Positions 29,757 through 38,978 of a DNA stretch of 64,000 nt are shown one piece after another. The notes beneath the pieces were generated by a model. It was not told the origin of the DNA. It made no database searches and was given only the letters and a program-made list of their open reading frames with translations. Every line of letters starts with the position of its first letter. Position 1 is the first letter of the stretch. The stretch is from Thermococcus alcaliphilus (GTDB lineage Archaea > Methanobacteriota_B > Thermococci > Thermococcales > Thermococcaceae). Location of the stretch: contig NZ_JAMXLV010000021.1 of assembly GCF_024054535.1 (NCBI RefSeq), positions 62,001 to 126,000 on the forward strand. Direction: 5' to 3'. The position numbers and the translations under genes are program-made.

Positions 29757-31077
29757 GCTCACATATCAGTCTAACTGCAAGAGCTGAAGAGATGTACTGA
29801 ACCATTGGGAAGAGCTGAGAAGAGTAAGCCAATAACGGAATAAAGACAACTAGAAGCCAGAAGAACAATGCCTTTCCCCCTCTCATATTTAATACTGATC
29901 TTCTGAAGTTAAACAACAGATAAGATATTAAAATCAGTTGAAGAATTCCCTCCCTCAAAAAGACGAGAAGAGAGCTAGGATCAAAAGATAGGGAAATAGT
30001 TGGAATTGAAAAAACATTTATTCCCAAAATAAAGAAGGTAATGCTCAGACCAACGTAAATGGAATTTCTTATAGACTTTGTTGGAAAGACAAAAAACGTG
30101 AAAAATGGAAAAACAATCAGATAAGGCCACACCAAACTGCACGCCGCAACTATAAGTGAGAGGAGAAAGACGTGCCCTATTACCTTAGGGCTTTCTTCCG
30201 TGAATTTTGCATTTAGTGTAAGCGCTGCAACAAGGACTAAGAGAAACACGCTGATACTCGTGGAAAGATCTGTAATAGAGCCCCTGAAAGAGGGAGACGC
30301 AAACGTAAGTCCAAAAACTAGAAAGCCGAGCTCCCTATATGGCTTTGGAGCTGTAAAAAATATCAGAGTGGACGTGAAGAAGAGGATAAATAAATGAAGA
30401 ACAAGGAGGGCTTCTTCCGTCGGAGAATAGACTTGGAAATAGGAATTGAGAGCAAAAGATAGAAGCGAGCCTTTATCCCCCAGCAAGGCACTTTGAAAGG
30501 TATTCTTAAGGAAGTCTTCGCCGATAGTAAAGGGCATCGAGTTTGAAATCCAGAGTGCAAAGAGAGACATCACGAGAAGGTAGAAAAAGTGAGTATATGT
30601 TCCATGCCTGGAGAACAAAAACGCAAAGAAAAGCGATAAGAGAATACCTGCGAATAAGAGAGCATATTCCTCTCTGTTTCTGAATCTGTAATGCTGTGAA
30701 AATGCCTTTTCTATGAGATATATGTTATTCTCATCTCCCGTGAGGAACACGAGGTTGTTGAGAACTATAACGGATGGTTTCAAAGAAGCCTCTGGAGGTA
30801 ATCCCGTTAAATTCCAGAGCTTTTTCATCTCTGGGTTGTCGTACACATTCCCAACAAGAACCAGAACTTCATCTCCTCTCGCTTTAAACCGAGAAAGCTT
30901 CTCATCAACGTACCATCCCCATGCTTTAGAATAGTCGCTCTCTCCGGTGATCACATAATATGTCTTCCCATCAGATAAAAACTCTTCAAAGGCATTTTCA
31001 TTGGGATAGAACTCTAACTGAGACGCAGAAGCCAGGGGAAGCATAAAGAGGAGCATCATGACTAAAAATTTCTTCAT
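29740..31077 (-). CDS. Exported/polytopic membrane protein, unknown function
   Basis: A 445-residue protein. The N-terminus MKKFLVMMLLFMLPLASASQ is a signal peptide. A soluble extracytoplasmic domain of about 110 residues follows (including YYVITGESDYSKAWGWYVDE), then about nine membrane helices from residue 135 to the end. No transporter motif is recognised. The start is ATG 31077, directly behind GGTGGAGGAA. Its transcript probably begins about 80 bases upstream and would include the GC-rich foldable segment at 31100-31157. It overlaps DUF2110 tail to tail. Confidence 0.78.
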   Translation of the reverse strand: MKKFLVMMLLFMLPLASASQLEFYPNENAFEEFLSDGKTYYVITGESDYSKAWGWYVDEKLSRFKARGDEVLVLVGNVYDNPEMKKLWNLTGLPPEASLKPSVIVLNNLVFLTGDENNIYLIEKAFSQHYRFRNREEYALLFAGILLSLFFAFLFSRHGTYTHFFYLLVMSLFALWISNSMPFTIGEDFLKNTFQSALLGDKGSLLSFALNSYFQVYSPTEEALLVLHLFILFFTSTLIFFTAPKPYRELGFLVFGLTFASPSFRGSITDLSTSISVFLLVLVAALTLNAKFTEESPKVIGHVFLLSLIVAACSLVWPYLIVFPFFTFFVFPTKSIRNSIYVGLSITFFILGINVFSIPTISLSFDPSSLLVFLREGILQLILISYLLFNFRRSVLNMRGGKALFFWLLVVFIPLLAYSSQLFPMVQYISSALAVRLICELTLQT

Positions 31078-31099
31078 TTCCTCCACCGAATAAAATTAT

Positions 31100-31157
31100 G
31101 TAGCCAGGTCCAGCGCGGCATCATGGTTTCGGCCCATGCCGATCTCAGCCGCGCATC
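31100..31157 (-). ncRNA. Candidate structured RNA or 5' leader element
   Basis: Read on the minus strand, this GC-rich segment stands out from its AT-rich surroundings. A perfect 7-bp stem GCGCGGC/GCCGCGC (31148-31154 with 31113-31119) encloses either an inner CATGG/CCATG stem (31134-31138 with 31122-31126) or a competing CGGC/GCCG hairpin; the two cannot coexist. The unpaired CTGAGA and ATGATG beside the outer stem resemble the two sides of a kink-turn. A GCTTAAATC box (31179-31187) puts the transcript start near 31157. No tRNA, H/ACA or C/D layout fits. Confidence 0.45.
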
Positions 31158-31188
31158 GATAGGTAATAATTCAAAAGAGATTTAAGCT

Positions 31189-32070
31189 TTACTCTTTTTT
31201 CTTTAGCTCTTCCAGTTTTGTAACAAGTTTTTGGGCTATTTCCATAAATGCTTTTGCCGCCGGAGTGTCTTCATAAAGGACTATGGGTATACCGTTGTCG
31301 CTTGCCTCTCTAGCCTTCAAATCTATAGGAACTTTTCCAAGGAAGTCAACTCCTTCCTTCTTTGCTAATTTTTCTCCGCCTCCCTCTCCAAAGAGATCAA
31401 TTTTATTTCCACAATGGGGGCATATTAGATAGCTCATGTTCTCAATGACCGCTATGTAAGGAACGTTCATCTGCTTCATCATATTTACCGCTTTACCGGT
31501 ATCAAGCAAAGCCACCTCTTGAGGGGTGGTGACTATTATAGCCGCATCGAGCTGGATTGTTTGAGTAACGGTTAAGATTTGGTCTCCCGTTCCTGGAGGA
31601 AAGTCCACGATCATGAAGTCCAAGCTTCCCCACTTTACATCACCGAGAAGCTGTTTAATGGCTTTTGTGACGAGAGAGCCCCTCCATATTATTGGCTGGT
31701 CTTCAGGAACCATGAGTCCCATACTCATGACCTTAATTGGAGTTGTTTGACCCAGAAAGTCGTTCATTGGAGGTATCATCTCGAAATGTCCATCCTCAAA
31801 CTTCTCTGCAAGAACTTCAGCATTTTCAACACCAAGCATTTTTGCCACGTTTGGGCCGTGCACATCTGCATCCAAAATGCCCACGAAATAGCCCTGCTTT
31901 GCAAGGGCCGTCGCTAGGTTTACTGCGACTGTAGATTTTCCAACGCCTCCTTTTCCACTTAAGACCGCTACTTTGTATTTCCACTGCTTCTCTTTTTCCT
32001 TTATCCTCTGGGTGAGAGGATCAACACCCAATCCGGGTACGTTAAAACTAGGCGGAGTTTTTATTGTCAT
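31189..32070 (-). CDS. Mrp/NBP35-type iron-sulfur cluster carrier ATPase
   Basis: A 293-residue P-loop ATPase of the Mrp/ApbC/Nbp35 group. It shows the deviant Walker A SGKGGVGKSTVAVNLA, the DADVHGPNVAKMLG switch, VDFPPGTGDQ, and the metal-cluster motif CPHCG. These proteins bind and hand over Fe-S clusters. It is located directly downstream of the POR/VOR cluster, whose enzymes contain many 4Fe-4S clusters. The start is ATG 32070 behind GAGGTGATGGTA. A ACTTATAAGC promoter element lies near 32109-32118, so it has its own promoter. Confidence 0.95.
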   Translation of the reverse strand: MTIKTPPSFNVPGLGVDPLTQRIKEKEKQWKYKVAVLSGKGGVGKSTVAVNLATALAKQGYFVGILDADVHGPNVAKMLGVENAEVLAEKFEDGHFEMIPPMNDFLGQTTPIKVMSMGLMVPEDQPIIWRGSLVTKAIKQLLGDVKWGSLDFMIVDFPPGTGDQILTVTQTIQLDAAIIVTTPQEVALLDTGKAVNMMKQMNVPYIAVIENMSYLICPHCGNKIDLFGEGGGEKLAKKEGVDFLGKVPIDLKAREASDNGIPIVLYEDTPAAKAFMEIAQKLVTKLEELKKKE

Positions 32071-32171
32071 TACCATCACCTCTGGTTTAGGCTAGTCTAA
32101 AAATGCTTATAAGTTTTGCTCACAAAATACACAATATTACACAAAAATGGGTAACAAAAAAAGAGGAAAAT

Positions 32172-33119
32172 TCACGGAAGTTCGACTTCTTTACCGAGAA
32201 TTCTCCATAGCTCCTTTATCTGGTTCTTGAGCTCTTGTATCGCCTCGGGTCTCTTGAAGAGGTGCTTAAATCTTCCTTGCAACCTAAGATAGTCTTCAAT
32301 TGGCTTCTTGAACTTTCCATCCTTGGGGAACCTCTGGAACTTTATGTTGTGGAAGTCTCCGTTCTCAATCTCAAATAGTGGCCAAAGACCTGTTTCAATC
32401 GCTAGCTTGGCTACTTCAATTGTCTTCTCCGGTGGAATCCTCCATCCAGGGACACATGGCGCCAAAACCTGAACAAACGCTGGCCCATCAACACTAGCTG
32501 CCTTCTTCATCTTCCTGTAGAAATCATATGGATCCCCAATGCTAGCCGTTGCAACGTATGGGATTTGGTGGGCTGCAGCTATTAATGCCACCCACTTCTT
32601 TGGCTTGTCCTCACCAATTGAGTACTTCCCTGGAGGTGAGGTGGTTGTCCATGCTCCATATGGGGTTGAGGAACTCCTCTGGATACCGGTATTCATGTAG
32701 GCCTCGTTATCGTACATGAGGTAGACCACGTTGTGCCTTCTCTCAAGCATTCCGGAGAGTGCTTGGAGACCAATGTCAGCTGTACCACCATCTCCACCAA
32801 TAGCAAGTATCTTTCCTTTTCTGCCGAGCTTCTTCCATGCAGCTTCAACACCGCTGGCTGCAGCAGCAGCGTTTTCAAAAGCTACGTGAACCCATGGAGC
32901 TTTCCAAGCTGTGTATGGGAAAACAGCAGAGACAACTTCCATACATCCTGTGGCGTGAGCTATTGCAAAAGCGTTTGGATCACCGTACTTCTCTTCCATA
33001 GCCTCACTAAATGCCTTTGTGGCAAGCTTCATGACTATAGCCGGTCCACAACCGGCACATGCAGCGTGACCAGGTGCCCAGTATTCGCGAGTTGTGATAG
33101 GGGGCTTTCTAACAGCCAT
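32172..33119 (-). CDS. porB: Pyruvate:ferredoxin oxidoreductase, beta subunit
   Basis: A 315-residue subunit that binds thiamine diphosphate and one 4Fe-4S cluster. It shows [13 protein letters not shown] (cysteines), the TPP motif [14 protein letters not shown], and [18 protein letters not shown] oxidises pyruvate to acetyl-CoA and CO2 with ferredoxin in glycolytic and peptide metabolism. It is the last gene of porG-vorDAB-porDAB. The start is ATG 33119 (the second of an ATG ATG pair) behind GAGGTGATT. A 20-residue stretch around the [19 protein letters not shown] block is shared with VorB, showing their common origin. Confidence 0.95.
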   Translation of the reverse strand: MAVRKPPITTREYWAPGHAACAGCGPAIVMKLATKAFSEAMEEKYGDPNAFAIAHATGCMEVVSAVFPYTAWKAPWVHVAFENAAAAASGVEAAWKKLGRKGKILAIGGDGGTADIGLQALSGMLERRHNVVYLMYDNEAYMNTGIQRSSSTPYGAWTTTSPPGKYSIGEDKPKKWVALIAAAHQIPYVATASIGDPYDFYRKMKKAASVDGPAFVQVLAPCVPGWRIPPEKTIEVAKLAIETGLWPLFEIENGDFHNIKFQRFPKDGKFKKPIEDYLRLQGRFKHLFKRPEAIQELKNQIKELWRILGKEVELP

Positions 33120-33129
33120 CATAATCACC

Positions 33130-34314
33130 TCACAAAATCTCCTTCCTCAATCCTATCCAGTTGACTTCCTCAACTTTCTCTCCTTCAAGGGCTTTCTTTG
33201 ATATTTCAACGATTTCCTCAAGGTTCTCAAATGTGACGTCTCTTCCACCAAGGCCGAGTATGAAGTCTAGGACTATTGGCTTCTCTTTCTCATTTATGAG
33301 TGCTCTGCTGGTGTCTGCAAAAACCGCACCGCCAATTCCAAAGCTGATGTCCTTTTCGAGAATTGCAAGAACCTTTGCCTTCTTAGCGAGGGCCCTAATT
33401 TCCTCAATTGGGAATGGTCTGTAAACCGTCATCTTTGCTGCTCCGATCTTCACTCCTTCTTCCCTCTTTTTATCCACGAACTCTTTGAGTGTTCCAGCAA
33501 GTGAGCCCATAGTGAGGAGAATTATCTCAGCATCATCTGTCTTGTATTCCTCAATCATGTGATACCTTCTACCGAACTTCTTCTCGAACTCGTCAAATAC
33601 TTCCTTGATAACTTTTCTCGCGTTTTCCATAGCCTCCCAAACTGTGTATCTTGCCTCCATGTAGTGAGCTGGGAACCCAAGGGCGCCCTGAGTAATAGGC
33701 CTAGCCGGATCAAGGTAAGCGTGCTTTGGAACGTACTCCCCAAGGAACTCGTCAACTACCTCTTGATCTGGGATCTCAACTGGCTCTACTGTGTGGGTCA
33801 ATATGAACGCATCGAATCCAACCATTGCTGGGAGCAAAACGCGTTCATCTTCTGCAACCTTAAAGGCGATTAATATCAAGTCAAGTGCCTCTTGGTTGTT
33901 CTCCGCATAGAACTGCATCCATCCAGTATCTCTCTCACTTATCGTGTCCTGCCAGTCGTTCCAGATGTTAATTGGGGCTGAGAGGGCTCTATTACCAATT
34001 GCCATAACAATTGGGAGCCTCATTCCTGCAGCTATGAAGAGAACCTCATGCATCAAAGCCAAACCTTGGGAAGCAGTTGCTGTAAAGGTTCTAACTCCTG
34101 CAGCAGAGGCACCAACACATGCAGAAATTGCTGAGTGCTCGCTCTCAACTTTTATGAACTCGGCATCCATTTCTCCATCGGCGACAAATTCACTAATCTT
34201 TTCGGGAACGAGAGTTGACGGTGTAATTGGGAATGCAGCAACAACTTTTGGCTTTGCAAGCTTAGCTGCCCAAGCAGCAGCTTCATTACCCTTCATAACT
34301 TTCCTCATAGGCAT
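33130..34314 (-). CDS. porA: Pyruvate:ferredoxin oxidoreductase, alpha subunit
   Basis: A 394-residue subunit with the pyrimidine-binding fold: [35 protein letters not shown], and [20 protein letters not shown]. With beta, gamma and delta subunits it forms the heterotetramer that decarboxylates pyruvate. Assignment to POR rather than VOR rests on gene order and on [16 protein letters not shown] at the substrate loop, where the VOR paralogue has NRAMAPPWSVWDDQTD. A GAGGTGGTATAA site precedes the ATG. It sits 10 bp from porD. Confidence 0.93.
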   Translation of the reverse strand: MPMRKVMKGNEAAAWAAKLAKPKVVAAFPITPSTLVPEKISEFVADGEMDAEFIKVESEHSAISACVGASAAGVRTFTATASQGLALMHEVLFIAAGMRLPIVMAIGNRALSAPINIWNDWQDTISERDTGWMQFYAENNQEALDLILIAFKVAEDERVLLPAMVGFDAFILTHTVEPVEIPDQEVVDEFLGEYVPKHAYLDPARPITQGALGFPAHYMEARYTVWEAMENARKVIKEVFDEFEKKFGRRYHMIEEYKTDDAEIILLTMGSLAGTLKEFVDKKREEGVKIGAAKMTVYRPFPIEEIRALAKKAKVLAILEKDISFGIGGAVFADTSRALINEKEKPIVLDFILGLGGRDVTFENLEEIVEISKKALEGEKVEEVNWIGLRKEIL

Positions 34315-34324
34315 TTATACCACC

Positions 34325-34642
34325 TCACTTGACTTCTCTAACCATCTCAATTGCTTTGGTTGGGCATTCGTTTGCACAGATTCCACAACCCTTACAATAG
34401 TCGTAATCAAACACTGGATAACTTTCCTCGTCCAGATAAATTGCGGGCTCTGGACAGAAGGTGTAGCACAAGAAACATCTGACGCACTTATCTTTGTTAA
34501 ACTTTGGCATGAAAACTCTCCAACCGCCGGTCTTGTTAACAACGCTGCTTCCGGGAATGTAGACTATTGCACCTGGTGTCATTTTTTCGCTATACTCCTT
34601 TTGGACTCTCTCAATATCGGCCTTGAAAGGACTTTCCGCCAT
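34325..34642 (-). CDS. porD: Pyruvate:ferredoxin oxidoreductase, delta (ferredoxin-like) subunit
   Basis: A 105-residue protein with two CxxCxxCxxxCP clusters (CVRCFLCYTFCPEP and CKGCGICANECPTKA), each binding a 4Fe-4S cluster that carries electrons from the TPP site to ferredoxin. The start is ATG 34642 with GGGGTGGTATGT before it; the frame extends 66 bp further upstream into the vorB gap without support. It is nearly identical in its C-terminal cluster to VorD. Confidence 0.94.
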   Translation of the reverse strand: MAESPFKADIERVQKEYSEKMTPGAIVYIPGSSVVNKTGGWRVFMPKFNKDKCVRCFLCYTFCPEPAIYLDEESYPVFDYDYCKGCGICANECPTKAIEMVREVK

Positions 34643-34704
34643 ACATACCACCCCGAGTGAGTTATCACACTTTTCTTTAAACTTTTCGCAAAAAGAAATA
34701 AAAA

Positions 34705-35640
34705 TCAACCGAAGAGCTCAGCCTTCTTCTTGAGCTCTTCCCATTCCTTGAGCACCCATTCTTGGAGTATCTCTATATCCTCCTTTGTCATGTACTTAAA
34801 TCTTCCCTGGAGCTTGAGGTACTCCTCAAGGGGCTTTGGTTCTTTGTTTGGTGAAGGCATGTTTATCTTGTATTTTCCATTCTCGTATTCAAAGAGCGGG
34901 AAGTATGCAGTCTGAACCGCTAAACGGGCGATTTCTATGCTCTTGTCTGTTGGGCTTCTCCACCCAGTTGGGCATGGTGCAAAGAGCTGAATGAAAGAGG
35001 GTCCCTTAATTGTTTGAGCCTTTTTGAGCTTTCTCATGAAGTCCTCTGGATAGGCAACGCTCGCAGTTGCTGCATAAGCCGGCTTGTGGGCTATAACAAT
35101 ATCGATAACCTTCTTCTTTGGCCTCTGCTCAAGGAAGTGCTTCTTTCCACCCGGAGTATTGGTTGTCCATGCTCCATATGGGGTTGAGGAACTCCTCTGG
35201 ATACCGGTATTCATGTAAGCCTCGTTGTCGTACATGATGTAAAGGGCATCGTGTCCCCTCTCAAGGAAACCGCTCAAGGCCTGAAGACCGATGTCAGCTG
35301 TACCACCATCTCCGGCCCATCCAACGACCATTATTCCATCTTCGCCCTTTACCTTGTATCCCTTTGCCTTTAATGCCGCCTCAATACCACTAATTACCGC
35401 ACCCGTTGTCTCAAATGCAGTGTGGAAGAGGGGAGCATTTAAAGCAGTGTAGGGCCATGGGCCGGCTATGATTGTAGAACAGCATGCTGGAATTGTGAAT
35501 ATTGCTTTTCCTCCATAGGCTTTAAGGACGTATCTCAAACCCAAGGCTGCACCACAACCTTGGCAAGCAGTGTGCCCAGCATAAAAGTGCTCTTCAAAGG
35601 GAAGGGTTAATCTTTTCTTAACATCAGCAGGAAGCTCCAT
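34705..35640 (-). CDS. vorB: 2-oxoisovalerate:ferredoxin oxidoreductase, beta subunit
   Basis: A 311-residue TPP- and cluster-binding subunit ([35 protein letters not shown]). VOR oxidises branched-chain 2-oxoacids from Val, Leu and Ile to acyl-CoA plus CO2, reducing ferredoxin, during peptide fermentation. The start is ATG 35640 behind GAGGTGAG; an in-frame start at 35667 would overlap vorA. It lies between vorA and porD; the 62-bp gap to porD may contain an internal promoter. Confidence 0.93.
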   Translation of the reverse strand: MELPADVKKRLTLPFEEHFYAGHTACQGCGAALGLRYVLKAYGGKAIFTIPACCSTIIAGPWPYTALNAPLFHTAFETTGAVISGIEAALKAKGYKVKGEDGIMVVGWAGDGGTADIGLQALSGFLERGHDALYIMYDNEAYMNTGIQRSSSTPYGAWTTNTPGGKKHFLEQRPKKKVIDIVIAHKPAYAATASVAYPEDFMRKLKKAQTIKGPSFIQLFAPCPTGWRSPTDKSIEIARLAVQTAYFPLFEYENGKYKINMPSPNKEPKPLEEYLKLQGRFKYMTKEDIEILQEWVLKEWEELKKKAELFG

Positions 35641-35645
35641 TTTTC

Positions 35646-36827
35646 TCACCTCTTCAAGTGGTACCATTCAATTTCCCTATCGAGCTTGCCTTTTTGGATT
35701 ATCTCTCTCATGTTCTTGGCTATTGTCTTCACATCGTTCACTGTAAGGTCTCTTCCACCAAGTCCAACGATGTAGTTCTTCATTATTGGCTTTGCGTCAG
35801 TGTTGTAGAGGACACCCTTAGCCTCGTTGAAGAGGATTCCCTCTTGCCCAAAGGAGAAGTTCCTATCGAGAACCGCTATTCCTTCAACGTTCTTTGCCAA
35901 TTCGTAGAGCTCTTCCTTCGGGAACGGTCTGAACCATCTAACCTTAGCCGCTCCGACCTTATAGCCCTCACTTCTGAGCATGTCAACTGCCTCTTTTACG
36001 GTTCCCATAAGAGAGCCCATCCCCATGAAGACTATCTCAGCATCATCAGTCTTGTAGAGCTCTATCATCTGACTGTAATCCCTTCCAAATCTCTCGCCGT
36101 ATTCCTTTCCAACCTCTTTGATGACCTTCTTTGCCTCTTCCATTGCCTTGGCTATCTTGTATCTAAACTCATAATAGTCAGCTGGAGTTCCTAAGGCACC
36201 AACTGAGAATGGGTTTTCAAAGTCAGTAAGTGTGTATAATGGCTTCCTCGGTGGGAGGAATTCATCTATCTCTTCCTGCTCCGGCATGTCAACTACATCG
36301 TAAGTGTGACTGAGGATGAAGGCACTTTCAACTACCATTACAGGAAGGTTAACCTTCTCATGCTCTGCAATCTTGAATGCCATCAATACTCCGTCATAAA
36401 CCTCTTGGTTGTTTTCGGCGTAGAATTGAAGCCATCCTGTGTCTCTTTGCGCTAGGGAGTCAGTTTGATCATCCCAAACACTCCACGGAGGAGCCATAGC
36501 TCTGTTAACATCAACCATAACAATTGGGAGCCTTGCTCCAGCCGCCCAGTGGAGCATCTCGTGCATTAGGGCAAGACCTTGAGCGGAGGTAGCAGTAAAA
36601 GCCCTAGCACCTGTTGCTGAAGCACCTATACAGGCAGCCATTGCAGAGTGCTCGCTCTCAACGGGCACATATTGAAGGTTTTCAACTTCTCCATTAGCAA
36701 TGAACTCGGCTATTTTCTCAATAATTGAGGTTTGAGGTGTGATAGGATAAGCGGCTACAACCTCAACTCTAGCATGTTTAGCAGCGTAAGCTGCAGCGTA
36801 ATTACCACTTACAACTTTCTTTGGCAT
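35646..36827 (-). CDS. vorA: 2-oxoisovalerate:ferredoxin oxidoreductase, alpha subunit
   Basis: A 393-residue paralogue of PorA (VSGNYAAAYAAKHARVEVVA; AAYPITPQTSIIEKI; VESEHSAMAACIGASATGAR). It binds the pyrimidine end of TPP and the 2-oxoacid. The VOR assignment follows its place between vorD and vorB and the NRAMAPPWSVWDD loop. A GAGGTGGTAAA site precedes the ATG. It is 5 bp from vorB and 9 bp from vorD. Confidence 0.93.
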   Translation of the reverse strand: MPKKVVSGNYAAAYAAKHARVEVVAAYPITPQTSIIEKIAEFIANGEVENLQYVPVESEHSAMAACIGASATGARAFTATSAQGLALMHEMLHWAAGARLPIVMVDVNRAMAPPWSVWDDQTDSLAQRDTGWLQFYAENNQEVYDGVLMAFKIAEHEKVNLPVMVVESAFILSHTYDVVDMPEQEEIDEFLPPRKPLYTLTDFENPFSVGALGTPADYYEFRYKIAKAMEEAKKVIKEVGKEYGERFGRDYSQMIELYKTDDAEIVFMGMGSLMGTVKEAVDMLRSEGYKVGAAKVRWFRPFPKEELYELAKNVEGIAVLDRNFSFGQEGILFNEAKGVLYNTDAKPIMKNYIVGLGGRDLTVNDVKTIAKNMREIIQKGKLDREIEWYHLKR

Positions 36828-36836
36828 TTTACCACC

Positions 36837-37154
36837 TCACTTCTCTTCTCTTACCATGCTTATTGCCTTTGTTGGGCATTCGTTTGCACAGATTCCACAA
36901 CCCTTGCAGTAGTCATAATCTACCGCAGTGTAGCCATCCTCCTTGATGTATATTGCTGGCTCCGGACAGAACTTCCAGCAGATGTAACACTTTATACACT
37001 TGCTCTCATCGATAACTGGCATGAAAGTTCTCCAATCGCCTGTGAAGTTTGATAGTGTCGTCCCTAGTGTTATTGGGGCCTCTGGATACTCATCAACGGA
37101 CTTAAATACCATTTTTTCAGCTTTTGCCTTCTTCTCCCCGAATAAAGTATTCAA
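36837..37154 (-). CDS. vorD: 2-oxoisovalerate:ferredoxin oxidoreductase, delta subunit
   Basis: A 105-residue ferredoxin-like protein with two 4Fe-4S motifs (CIKCYICWKFCPEP and CKGCGICANECPTKA). It passes electrons out of the VOR enzyme to free ferredoxin. Its N-terminal 40 residues (ending LGTTLSNFTGDWRTFMPV) dock to the other subunits. It is the first VOR-specific gene, 39 bp downstream of the gamma subunit gene. Confidence 0.93.
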   Translation of the reverse strand: MNTLFGEKKAKAEKMVFKSVDEYPEAPITLGTTLSNFTGDWRTFMPVIDESKCIKCYICWKFCPEPAIYIKEDGYTAVDYDYCKGCGICANECPTKAISMVREEK

Positions 37155-37193
37155 GACGTTTCACCCCTAAATGGATTTTAAAGGAAGGAAAAA

Positions 37194-37751
37194 TCAAAGC
37201 TCGTAAACAACAGTCTTCTCAAAGGCTTCCTTTGCGGCTTTAGCGTTCTTTTCGCCGAGCTCTCCGGAGAAAGTATCCTTGATGGCCTCTTCCACGCTTT
37301 CTATCTTAACTATCCCAGTTGCTTTTGCAACAGCACCAAGAATTGAGGTATTTGTAATCGGCAAGCCGAGAATTTCAAGGGCTATTGTTGTAGCGTCAAC
37401 GAGTGCTAGTTTGGCTGGCTTCTTCTTGAGCTTCTCGAGGACTTCCTCCTTGGTTTTCTCGGTGTTTACAATTACCATTCCTCCCTCTTTAAGACCGGCC
37501 GTAACGTCAACCGTATCCAAGAGAGAGGGATCAAGGACAACTACAACATCTGGCTCATAAATCTGGGTCTTGATTCTAATTGGCTTGTCGTCAATTCTTG
37601 TGAAAGCTGTAACTGGAGCACCTCTTCTTTCAACACCAAAGAACGGGAACGCTTGGACGTACTTGCCCTCTAAGAAAGCTGCCTCGGCTAGAATGTTTGC
37701 GGCTGTAACTGCACCTTGTCCACCTCTACCGTGAAAACGAATCTCTATCAT
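37194..37751 (-). CDS. porG: Shared gamma subunit of POR and VOR
   Basis: A 185-residue protein with [20 protein letters not shown] at the N-terminus and the conserved [20 protein letters not shown]. In Pyrococcus one gamma subunit serves both POR and VOR; only one such gene is present here, at the head of the seven-gene cluster, consistent with sharing. A GGGAGGAAG site precedes the ATG. A likely promoter, AAACTAAATAAATGC, is near 37794-37808 on the minus strand. Confidence 0.95.
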
Positions 37752-37975
37752 CGTCTCTTCCTCCCAAGTTTTGTCGGTATTATTTCACCTAGTGCATTTA
37801 TTTAGTTTTCGGTATGGCAAGAAACCTCTTTCGGCATCTGTCTTTGAGTAAAAGTGAACAAATAGTATGTTCAATGGATAATATGATACACCAGCAGACA
37901 CAAAAAATGCCTTTACGTTTGTAAAACATGAAAAAACAGGAAAGCACAAGAGTTAATTTTTTTAAGCTCTCCTCC

Positions 37976-37993
37976 ACTATATAGACTATATAG
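37976..37993 (+). promoter_or_regulatory. Tandem ACTATATAG repeats in front of the phosphate permease
   Basis: ACTATATAG occurs twice in a row without a gap (37976-37984 and 37985-37993). Each copy contains the palindrome CTATATAG. They lie between a TTTTTTAAG promoter-like box (about 37956-37966) and the start codon, overlapping the expected transcript start, so they could be an operator for a phosphate-dependent regulator or an initiator element. Confidence 0.4.
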
Positions 37994-38005
37994 ATGGTGA
38001 AGACA

Positions 38006-38968
38006 ATGGAGGCAATAGTAATAGCGGCAATTGCAATTACATTCTACATAGCATGGAACATAGGAGCCAACGATAGCGCAAATGCAATGGGAACTGCAGT
38101 AGGGGCTGGACTGCTAAGCTTCCATCAGGCAACATTAACCATAGCAATATTCGTCATGCTTGGGGCTTACCTGAAGGGCTACAAGGTTATGAAAACAATA
38201 GGCAAAGGAATTGTTCCTCCAGAGTACCTCACACTCAAAATTGCCATAATAGCCCTCCTTGCGGCTGGTATTTGGGTCACTATAGCAACTATAAAGGGGC
38301 TCCCCGTGTCCACCACCCAAGCCATAGTTGGAGGAGTTGTGGGAGTTGGAATAGCGATAAATGCTCCGATAAAATGGGAGACTCTATTGAAAATAGCTGG
38401 AGCCTGGGTGTTTTCCCCTATTTTAGCGGGTTTATTCGCCCTGATACTCTTTAGGTTTTATGGAAAAATAATAAACAGCATTAAAAGCTTGGGGAGAATT
38501 GAGTTTCTTTACAAGTGGCTTGCTGTTCTCGGAGGATCATACATGGCATTTAACTTTGGGGCAAATGAGGTGGCAAATGCAACGGGTCTTCTCGTTGGGG
38601 CAGGCTTCTTTAGTCCAAAAACTGCTGGAATGTTTGGGGCGTTAAGTTTAGCCTTGGGTTCTTTAACGTTCAGCTACGCCGTAATGTACACGGTGGGTAA
38701 AAAGATTACATCCCTCGGCCCCATCTCGGCTTTTTCAGCCCAATTCGGCTCAGCTATAGCGGTTAGCTTGGCGAACATGTTTGGGCTCCCAGTTAGCTCA
38801 AGCCAGGCTATAGTGGGAGGAGTTGTTGGAGTAGGACTTGCGGCAGGAAGGGGAGTAGAGAAGAAAGTTATATGGGAGATAGCGTTTGGATGGATCGCTA
38901 CACCAACAGTTAGCATAGCCTTAGCCCTCGGAATCTTCAAGCTTTTCCAATTCTCGGGATTAATTTAA
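38006..38968 (+). CDS. PiT-family inorganic phosphate permease
   Basis: A 320-residue membrane protein made of two inverted repeats, each opening with the PiT signature: NIGANDSANAMGTAVGAG near residue 17 and NFGANEVANATGLLVGAG near 185. The paired LPVSTTQAIVGGVVGVG and LPVSSSQAIVGGVVGVG confirm this. About ten membrane helices. It imports phosphate (or a related anion) with a cation. The start is ATG 38006 behind GGTGAAGACA; the ATG at 37994 overlaps that site. No PhoU gene adjoins it. Confidence 0.94.
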   Translation: MEAIVIAAIAITFYIAWNIGANDSANAMGTAVGAGLLSFHQATLTIAIFVMLGAYLKGYKVMKTIGKGIVPPEYLTLKIAIIALLAAGIWVTIATIKGLPVSTTQAIVGGVVGVGIAINAPIKWETLLKIAGAWVFSPILAGLFALILFRFYGKIINSIKSLGRIEFLYKWLAVLGGSYMAFNFGANEVANATGLLVGAGFFSPKTAGMFGALSLALGSLTFSYAVMYTVGKKITSLGPISAFSAQFGSAIAVSLANMFGLPVSSSQAIVGGVVGVGLAAGRGVEKKVIWEIAFGWIATPTVSIALALGIFKLFQFSGLI

Positions 38969-38978
38969 AAAAGAAAAA

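Noticed and set aside
31100-31160. tRNA, C/D-box or H/ACA guide RNA
   Set aside because: No T-loop or cloverleaf; C- and D-box order and guide spacing do not fit; no lower stem pairs with the sequence before the ACA triplet.
31100-31160. Fluoride (crcB) riboswitch
   Set aside because: Some short strings are similar, but the pseudoknot pairing and loop lengths do not match, and the gene downstream is not a fluoride channel.
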